DNA of 6,207 bases from positions 1 to 6,207 of the forward strand of contig CALJAE010000180.1 in assembly GCA_938028175.1 (NCBI GenBank). The letters are read 5' to 3'. A program made the translations under genes and the position numbers. The number at the start of each line of letters is the position of its first letter. The stretch's first letter is position 1. This stretch comes from an uncultured Acidimicrobiales bacterium. Lineage in GTDB: Bacteria > Actinomycetota > Acidimicrobiia > Acidimicrobiales > SZUA-35. Positions 1 through 4,716 of this stretch are shown here, piece after piece. The notes below the pieces were generated by a model, which was given only the letters and a program-made list of their open reading frames with translations, was not told the DNA's origin and ran no database searches.

Positions 1-245
1 CCGTCAGACAGGGTTAATGTGTCCCCATCTAGACTAAGAACCTGGTCATCGGTGTCAGTATCTGTATCGATGCTTGCGAGGTCAACAACTACAGTCCCAC
101 CGTCTTCAAGGGTAATTTCAATATCGGTGCCGACTAATTCAGCTGAGATTACTTGGTCATCGCTACCTACGAAACCGCCAAGGTCGATGGTGTTGCCGTT
201 AGTTATAGTCAATGACGAACCATTGAGGCTCAGTCTTTGCTCATC
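1..245 (-). repeat. Protein-level DDQ/LSL beta-repeat region
   Basis: Three imperfect units are visible in the minus-strand protein. Unit 1 is residues 218-239 (DEQRLSLNG, then SSLTITNGNTIDL), unit 2 is residues 246-273 (DDQVISAELVG, then IEITLEDGGTVVVDL), and unit 3 starts at residue 283 (DDQVLSLDG) and is cut by the window edge. The Q-to-Q spacing is 28 and then 37 residues, the second being lengthened by an acidic Thr-Asp linker (TDTDTD). The array probably continues to the left. The DNA has diverged between units, so this is an old repeat at protein level rather than a recent tandem duplication. Confidence 0.7.
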
Positions 246-896
246 GGCGCCAGTAACGAAAATATCGTCACCTTCGTTTACAGTTACTTCTTCGCCATCA
301 AAGTCGCCATTAGCGATTGCTTCGTTAATTAGGCTAGAAAGATCTACGACTTCGCCACTTGGCAAAGTAAACGAACCGTTAGCAAACGATATCTCGCCAC
401 CTTCGTCAGAAAAAGCTAGTAGCGCTGGAGATGATTCTTGGCAAGAAACATCAGCAAAGAAAGACTGCTTCGCTCCAAAGAAAGAGTGCCGGGTACTAAT
501 TGGTGAAGTTGAACAAGAAGTGAAGTCAGGTGCGTCTTCTACATCAATTGGAACACCAGAACAATCTAGAGCATCGTTCTCATGATCGACACAAACCCGC
601 AGAGCTGCAACGTCAGACAAAGACCTTGAACGTTCGCTAGCGACAACCGCTAACTCGCCGCCACGTTCTTCTAACGTTGCCTGAAGAACACGGACATCTC
701 CATCAGCTGTACTGTCCGACAGCAAGTGAACCTCTAGGTTCGCTCCTTGGTCTACAGCTTCGGCTATCTCATCATCGTTTATGGCAAATACTTCAAGCTC
801 TGTACTTTGAAAGAAGTATGCGTACCCAATTATGAGAAGCGCAACCACTCCTGCCGAACTCAGGATACTGAAAACGATTTTTGACACACGTGACAT
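1..896 (-). CDS. Membrane-anchored extracellular repeat protein, 3' end missing (partial)
   Basis: The reading frame from ATG at 896 stays open for 298 codons to the left edge, so the C-terminus is outside the window. Residues about 7-29 form one hydrophobic segment after a short positively charged start (MSRVSK), fitting a signal anchor or uncleaved signal peptide; the rest would be outside the membrane. Residues 30-165 are an unrecognised domain with four cysteines (C102, C112, C128, C152) that could form disulfides. From about residue 218 there are imperfect repeats of the type D-(D/E)-Q-x-(L/I)-S-x followed by short beta-like stretches and N/D-G turns, beginning near 218, 246 and 283. The protein is very acidic, with only two lysines visible (K6, K143). 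Repeats of this DDQ-LSL-G style are widespread in large bacterial surface or adhesin-like proteins. A weak purine stretch (AGAGAG) lies 8 nt before the ATG. It is divergent from the glycosyltransferase gene. Its function is unknown; surface attachment or structural role is inference. Confidence 0.82.
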   Translation of the reverse strand, partial: MSRVSKIVFSILSSAGVVALLIIGYAYFFQSTELEVFAINDDEIAEAVDQGANLEVHLLSDSTADGDVRVLQATLEERGGELAVVASERSRSLSDVAALRVCVDHENDALDCSGVPIDVEDAPDFTSCSTSPISTRHSFFGAKQSFFADVSCQESSPALLAFSDEGGEISFANGSFTLPSGEVVDLSSLINEAIANGDFDGEEVTVNEGDDIFVTGADEQRLSLNGSSLTITNGNTIDLGGFVGSDDQVISAELVGTDIEITLEDGGTVVVDLASIDTDTDTDDQVLSLDGDTLTLSD

Positions 897-908
897 CTGA
901 TCTACTCT

Positions 909-935
909 CTAGAAATCTAGTTCCCCCACCTAGGT
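909..935. repeat. Two short CTAG-centred palindromes
   Basis: Positions 909-920 read CTAGA-AA-TCTAG, a perfect 5-bp inverted repeat around AA, and 928-935 read ACCTAGGT, a perfect 8-bp palindrome. Both lie just upstream of the minus-strand start at 896, where an operator could sit. They are short, and CTAG is common elsewhere in this window, so chance is a real alternative. Confidence 0.25.
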
Positions 936-1025
936 AATAGATCGGCCAAAATCCCAGATTGCTTTAGGCCATCTGAATCAAATACAAGGTTAACAGTGCA
1001 ATATCTACCCAAATTCGCGCAAGAC

Positions 1026-1060
1026 TTGCGCTACGGGCGGCTAATTTCTAGTCTCTTGTA
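1026..1060 (+). promoter_or_regulatory. Predicted promoter of the glycosyltransferase gene, leaderless layout
   Basis: A -35-like TTGCGC (1026-1031) is followed by a 17-nt spacer and a -10 TAGTCT (1049-1054). The -10 ends 6 nt before the GTG at 1061, so the expected transcription start falls on or next to the start codon. No Shine-Dalgarno-like purine stretch lies between -10 and GTG, which supports a leaderless mRNA. An alternative -10 is TAATTT (1042-1047). Confidence 0.6.
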
Positions 1061-2137
1061 GTGTCACAACCTCTTACAGACAAAGTTCTGCTGATCTCTC
1101 GAAGGTTCCCACCTTCGACTGGAGGCATGGAAACTCTGGCTGCCCAAGTAGTTACAGCACTAGCTCCGCTTACAAACCTCAAGTCTCTGACCTGGGGTCG
1201 ATCAAATGCAGCACTGCCATTTGTACTAGTAATGTTTCTGGTTCGTGGTCTAGTTCAAATCGTGACAAACCGACCTGACGTGATCCATAGCCAGGATGCC
1301 GTCACTGCACCGCTCACCTGGCTACTGTCAAAGATATCTAATCGTCCTTACACAGTAATGGTTCACGGGCTAGACCTGACCTACAACAAGTTCATGTATC
1401 AAAGGCTAATCCCTCCGTTTGTTCGCAAAGCCGATTCGGTTATAGCAAACAGTCACGCCACCGCCGAGATAGCTATGAAATTGGGCATCGACGCAGACAA
1501 GATAGCCGTAATCCCGCTAGCAGTAATTTCAACCGCTGATGGGGCACCTACTCAAACGCGCCAAACGAATCAGCTGCTTACAATCGGTCGTTTGGTCAAG
1601 CGAAAAGGTGTTCAGTGGTTTATCAAACAAGTCCTACCAGAGCTTGTCAAAGAGTTTCCGGACCTTAAGTACCACGTAGTCGGAACTGGACCAAGGGCCG
1701 AACAGATAGCGGCCACGGTCGACAGGCTAAATCTCCAGGACAATGTGATATTACATGGTCGCATCTCAGAGGCTGAAAAAGCCGATCTCTTAGCATCGGT
1801 ACCGATTTTTGTTATGCCGAACATACCAATCCAAGACGATATCGAAGGATTTGGCCTGGTAGCTCAAGAAGCAGCACTTGCTGAGATGACAGTTCTTGCA
1901 TCTAACCTCGAGGGAATTAAAACCGCAGTAGTAGATCAAAAGAACGGTTACCTTCTAGAAGCGGAAAATCCTGAAGCGTATATCAAACTAATTACGTCAC
2001 TCTTGCGGGACCCTAACCCTGACTTTGGTCGACAAGCAGCTGTCTACACCAAGAAACATTTCTCTATTGAAGCAATGGGCCAACAATTCAGTACAGTATT
2101 TGGCGAGGCAATAGAAAGTAGGGCCAGCAATGTCTGA
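1061..2137 (+). CDS. GT4-type (GT-B fold) glycosyltransferase
   Basis: This 358-residue protein has the usual length and layout of a family 4 retaining glycosyltransferase, which moves a sugar from a nucleotide-sugar donor to an acceptor at the cytoplasmic face of the membrane. The N-terminal domain carries the Gly-rich loop SRRFPPSTGGME (residues 13-24), VHGLDLTY (101-108) and the ADSVIANSHATAE segment (124-136). The C-terminal donor domain starts near residue 172 with LLTIGRLVKRKGV, continues with YHVVGTGP (204-211), and has the E-x7-E signature at E262 and E270 (EGFGLVAQE). Hydrophobic residues 51-67 fit a membrane-associated surface helix. The GTG start is supported by a promoter whose -10 ends 6 nt upstream. 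The next gene overlaps its end by 8 bp, so the two are probably cotranscribed and translationally coupled. A role in surface glycan assembly is inferred from the neighbours; sugar and acceptor cannot be read. General look is closest to glycosyltransferases of Patescibacteria and Chloroflexota, from memory only. Confidence 0.92.
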   Translation: MSQPLTDKVLLISRRFPPSTGGMETLAAQVVTALAPLTNLKSLTWGRSNAALPFVLVMFLVRGLVQIVTNRPDVIHSQDAVTAPLTWLLSKISNRPYTVMVHGLDLTYNKFMYQRLIPPFVRKADSVIANSHATAEIAMKLGIDADKIAVIPLAVISTADGAPTQTRQTNQLLTIGRLVKRKGVQWFIKQVLPELVKEFPDLKYHVVGTGPRAEQIAATVDRLNLQDNVILHGRISEAEKADLLASVPIFVMPNIPIQDDIEGFGLVAQEAALAEMTVLASNLEGIKTAVVDQKNGYLLEAENPEAYIKLITSLLRDPNPDFGRQAAVYTKKHFSIEAMGQQFSTVFGEAIESRASNV

Positions 2138-3026
2138 ACGTCAAGCTCTGGACTTCCTGGTCTTTGCTGCACCTAAATGCGCTACTACGAGTTTGCATGA
2201 GGCTCTCTACAGCCATCCAAAGATAGAAGTGCCTAGAGATAAAGAGCTGCCATTTTTTTGTGACGATCGCATGTTTAAGCAGGGACTCCCGCATTTAGAA
2301 ACTTTCTTCAGCAAGCCGAATAGCTTTCGAGGGACAATCTCACCCCAGTATGCAGTTGGCAAAGATGTTTCTCGAACTGAAACCGCAGACAGAATTGCAG
2401 ACCTACTCCCAGACGTGAAGTTAGTCGCTCTATTCAGACATCCAGTCAAGAGAGCATACTCTCATCACAAAATGCTTGTCTCGAGAAACCACGAAACAAG
2501 GTCTTTCACTGAAGCCATCGAAGATGTAAAGGCTGGTAAACCAAATCTTCCTAGCTATCCAGACCCCGATATGGATTACGTAATGGGTAGTAGTTATGGG
2601 TCGCTGTTGGACCTGTACTATGCAAGGTTTAATAAGTCCCAGATTAAGGTTTTATACACAGAAGAGCTAATAGCAAACCCAACAGCCGTGGTGAGCGAAT
2701 TAGTCTCCTGGCTTGGACTAGACCAATTGGAATACGAGATCGACCTCACCAAAGCTCGTACTGGCGGATCCAAACCAAAAGTTGGAGCTCTCACTCCAGG
2801 CAAAATCTTTGCTGTACCTGGAGTGAAAAAAGCTTGGTCTCAACTTCCAACTAAGCTAACCAAGCCTGTCGAGTATCGAATCAACCTTTGGAATACTAAA
2901 CCAGATGATGACTCTCTCGACCCCCAAAGCGAGATCTATGCTGAAATGGTCGACCTGTTATCTGACGAAGTAGCTCGCCTAAGAGAGCTGACAGGCACAC
3001 CCAACCCATGGGGCGACTGGGATTAG
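2130..3026 (+). CDS. PAPS-dependent sulfotransferase, carbohydrate/heparan-sulfate type
   Basis: The 298-residue protein is full length for the Sulfotransfer_1 type family, which transfers sulfate from 3'-phosphoadenylyl sulfate (PAPS) to hydroxyl or amino groups, often on sugars. The 5'-phosphosulfate-binding loop is APKCATTSLHEAL (residues 14-26), close to the N-terminus. It is followed by KELPFF (38-43) and SPQYA (71-75), positions typical of N-deacetylase/sulfotransferase-like enzymes. The 3'-phosphate-binding motif is VALFRHPVKRAYSHH (99-113), with R103 and S111 as the expected binding residues. The C-terminal LLSDEVARLRELTG with a final W (276-297) is also usual. There is no signal peptide, so it is cytoplasmic. 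ATG 2130 lies inside the end of the glycosyltransferase gene (8-bp overlap, ATGTCTGA), with an AGTAGGG ribosome-binding-like stretch about 7 nt upstream; coupled translation is likely. Sulfation of a glycan precursor made by the upstream enzyme is inference. Its stop is interlocked with that of the opposing gene. Confidence 0.9.
   Translation: MSERQALDFLVFAAPKCATTSLHEALYSHPKIEVPRDKELPFFCDDRMFKQGLPHLETFFSKPNSFRGTISPQYAVGKDVSRTETADRIADLLPDVKLVALFRHPVKRAYSHHKMLVSRNHETRSFTEAIEDVKAGKPNLPSYPDPDMDYVMGSSYGSLLDLYYARFNKSQIKVLYTEELIANPTAVVSELVSWLGLDQLEYEIDLTKARTGGSKPKVGALTPGKIFAVPGVKKAWSQLPTKLTKPVEYRINLWNTKPDDDSLDPQSEIYAEMVDLLSDEVARLRELTGTPNPWGDWD
3023..3026. other. Interlocked convergent stop codons
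   Basis: The four bases TTAG hold TAG of the plus-strand sulfotransferase (3024-3026) and, read on the other strand, TAA of the second sulfotransferase-like gene (3025-3023). There is no space for a terminator between the genes, and I see no strong hairpin with a T-run in the flanking coding sequence, so the transcripts probably overlap. Confidence 0.85.
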
Positions 3027-3787
3027 AGATCTTCGTAACCAAGTCGTTTAGCAACTGAGACCAAAGATTCAGGCACAAAGCTTAGGTAGTCGGAAGGGAG
3101 TTTGTCTCGCCACTTCTCGGAGAGGTAATAGTCTCTAATATCATCTGACGTTCTACTATCAGCCTTTGTGGATCCCTCGACAGACTCTAAGTCTTCAATC
3201 GAACAGTCTGCCAACTCTAAATGCTCAACGATTGATTCCAAGACCGCTTGGCTATCGCTCAACAGTTGCTCATAGCGGATGACCAGTGCGTCGGGTGCAT
3301 CTAAGTAACTTTGATACTTGGCCGCCCAGAGTTCAAACCCAGTATCCGGAGCGATACGTTCTCGGCGTTGAGTAGGCCACACTCGCCCCATTAGTTCATG
3401 CCAGGTTTCACTAGTCCCGTCCTCGCCCCTAGCTCGCCCGTTTTCTGAAAGATGGTAGGGGCGGCGAAGCATTGACAAAGACCACGCTAACGGATGCTTC
3501 GAAAGAGCAATAACTTTCTGATCGGAGACGATCTCTTTGGCCTGGGAGTCCAAGTAAGCGTGCTTCCAAACTTTGGTGTCTCCAAACCAGCGGTCGATTA
3601 CCGCTTCTCGCCAAGGAGTGAGCCTCGCAATAGCTCGAATGTAGTCAGGTGCCATACCGCCAACTGAATTGATTAATCCGTTACCAAGCAATAACTGTTC
3701 AAGGTAGTTAGTGCCAGAATTACGTTCACCCATCACTAAACAAGCGGGTCTGTGTTGCGAAATCATGGACATCTGCTTGTGTGACAC
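3023..3787 (-). CDS. Sulfotransferase-like P-loop protein, GERNSGTNYLE type
   Basis: From the chosen start the protein has 254 residues. It carries a 5'-phosphosulfate-binding-like loop, LVMGERNSGTNYLEQLL (residues 17-33), a VWKHAY segment (73-78), and a 3'-phosphate-binding-like motif VIALSKHPLAWSLSM (92-106), where KHP stands in place of the usual RHP or RNP. An RYEQLL segment (171-176) matches the later conserved region of sulfotransferases. It is only distantly like the neighbour at 2130-3026, so this is not a recent tandem duplicate. Substrate unknown; cytoplasmic, no signal peptide. Start choice: GTG 3787 lies 7 nt after a good -10 (TATACT, plus positions 3795-3800), a leaderless layout. 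GTG 3814 would add nine residues but lies upstream of that -10; ATG 3772 and ATG 3766 are also possible, and all keep the P-loop. Its TAA interlocks with the TAG of the opposing gene (4-bp overlap). Sulfotransferase activity is probable rather than shown. Confidence 0.82.
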   Translation of the reverse strand: MSHKQMSMISQHRPACLVMGERNSGTNYLEQLLLGNGLINSVGGMAPDYIRAIARLTPWREAVIDRWFGDTKVWKHAYLDSQAKEIVSDQKVIALSKHPLAWSLSMLRRPYHLSENGRARGEDGTSETWHELMGRVWPTQRRERIAPDTGFELWAAKYQSYLDAPDALVIRYEQLLSDSQAVLESIVEHLELADCSIEDLESVEGSTKADSRTSDDIRDYYLSEKWRDKLPSDYLSFVPESLVSVAKRLGYEDL

Positions 3788-3834
3788 GGCAAATAGTATA
3801 GTTGTCAGCGACACTAACTATCGGACTAAGTGAG
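3788..3834. promoter_or_regulatory. Compact divergent promoter region with overlapping -10 boxes
   Basis: The AT-rich core AAATAGTATAGT (3791-3802) contains -10-like hexamers on both strands: TATACT for the minus strand (positions 3800 to 3795) and TAGTAT (3794-3799) or TATAGT (3797-3802) for the plus strand. The minus -10 is 7 nt from GTG 3787. The plus -10 would start a transcript near 3808, giving a leader of about 27 nt to ATG 3835. No good -35 was found on either strand. The two promoters physically overlap, so the genes probably compete for polymerase. Confidence 0.5.
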
Positions 3835-4716
3835 ATGTCGGCTCTTTCAAAACTCTCAAACGCACTACTTACGGCTGGCTGGCTTAAAGCTTTGCGCGAA
3901 TTTGGGCAGCGTCATCGCAAGATATTAAGCATCTTGTCGTTGACCTTTGTGATTGGCGCCGCCATCTACTACATAGTTAACTTCCCTGAAGAAGCCGACG
4001 GACTCAGCCTTGCCTGGGCCGGAATTGGGGTCGCCTATGCGGCACTAGTGATGCAAACCTTTAATGCCTTAGAGTTTCGATTGCAGGCTCGAGCTGTTGG
4101 TTCATCCATTAGCTTCGTTCAAGCGCAACGTATCGCTGTCAATGCTGCGATCGCAAATCTGCTCCCCCTACCAGGAAGTGTCTTGGTGCGAGGTGCTTGG
4201 CTAGCCGATAAGTCGAGCAAGAAGGCAGCAGGGCTTGTCTTGGGCTCAACGGCTCTGTGTTGGATTGGTGTTAGTACTTTCATCGCCGGTACGGCACTCA
4301 CTATTTCTGGAGCGCTGATTGGCCTAGCGCTGGCGACTGCCGGAGCACTTTTGTTTATCGGAGGCTTTATTGGACTCAGACGGTCGAATAAAGACGCAGC
4401 ACTCACAATTGCTGGCTTCGAGGTATTAATGACTCTGTCGGGAGTTGGCCTGTTGTGGATTGCGTTTAATGCAGTTGGATTCGACATTAGCGCCATAAAG
4501 GCTGCCGCAACGTCAGCTGGAGGGCCGCTGGCTGGGGCCGTTGGTGTTGTCCCTGGGGGCATTGGGGTTTCTGAATCACTCACTGCTCTGCTGGCAGAGC
4601 TAGTTGATACTCCGGCCAGTATCGGCTTTTTGGCTGCCAGTATGCGCCGCATCATGAACGTCGTGGGCCTCGTTATCATCAAAGGTGTCCACGAAGTCTT
4701 CGGTAAGGTCAAGTAG
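3835..4716 (+). CDS. Polytopic membrane protein, flippase-like / LPG-synthase-TM (UPF0104) type
   Basis: With ATG 3835 the protein has 293 residues, normal for the stand-alone membrane domain related to lysylphosphatidylglycerol synthase (PF03706-like, 'flippase-like domain'). Members are integral membrane proteins often found with glycan or glycolipid genes; a lipid or lipid-linked substrate is presumed but rarely proven. About six to seven hydrophobic segments are visible, for example residues 31-49, 59-76, 132-152, 154-181 and 189-212. The two family hallmarks are LLPLPGSVLVRGAWL (109-123) and GVVPGGIGVSESL (237-249). No soluble aminoacyl-transfer domain is attached, so it should not itself make lysyl-phosphatidylglycerol. 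An upstream TTG at 3802 would add 11 residues but sits on the predicted -10, so ATG is preferred; only a weak AAGTGAG precedes it. Its last 117 bp overlap the opposing YfhO-type gene. It could translocate or bind a lipid-linked sugar; this is inference from context. Confidence 0.85.
   Translation: MSALSKLSNALLTAGWLKALREFGQRHRKILSILSLTFVIGAAIYYIVNFPEEADGLSLAWAGIGVAYAALVMQTFNALEFRLQARAVGSSISFVQAQRIAVNAAIANLLPLPGSVLVRGAWLADKSSKKAAGLVLGSTALCWIGVSTFIAGTALTISGALIGLALATAGALLFIGGFIGLRRSNKDAALTIAGFEVLMTLSGVGLLWIAFNAVGFDISAIKAAATSAGGPLAGAVGVVPGGIGVSESLTALLAELVDTPASIGFLAASMRRIMNVVGLVIIKGVHEVFGKVK
4600..4716. other. 117-bp tail-to-tail antisense coding overlap
   Basis: The last 38 codons plus stop of the YfhO-type gene lie opposite the last 38 codons plus stop of the flippase-like gene, in exact codon register. 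The YfhO stop TAG (4602-4600) is the complement of a plus-strand Leu codon CTA. In this register plus-strand ATC, GTC, ATG, GTT and TTC codons become GAT, GAC, CAT, AAC and GAA, which accounts for the Asp, His, Asn and Glu content of the minus-strand tail. The plus-strand sequence (residues 255-293) is the end of the conserved membrane domain, so it is the likely selected strand. Confidence 0.75.

Larger units (their letters stand above)
897..1060. promoter_or_regulatory. Divergent intergenic region between the repeat protein and the glycosyltransferase
   Basis: This 164-bp gap separates two diverging genes and should hold promoters for both. The plus-strand promoter is clear and listed separately. 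For the minus-strand gene a possible -10 (TAGATT, plus-strand positions 914-919) lies 17 nt before its ATG, but I see no matching -35 at normal spacing. Two short palindromes occur near that -10 (909-920 and 928-935). No small gene or RNA gene is evident. Confidence 0.6.

Noticed and set aside
19..585. Open plus-strand frame of 188 codons, Ser/Thr-rich
   Set aside because: It is antisense to the repeat protein. The minus-strand frame is open across all 896 bases, has an N-terminal anchor and recognisable DDQ-type repeats, while this frame has only low-complexity Ser/Thr/Pro content.
2130..3787. Tandem duplication of a sulfotransferase gene
   Set aside because: The two proteins share only the general P-loop plan; their motif sequences, spacing and C-termini differ, so recent duplication is not supported.
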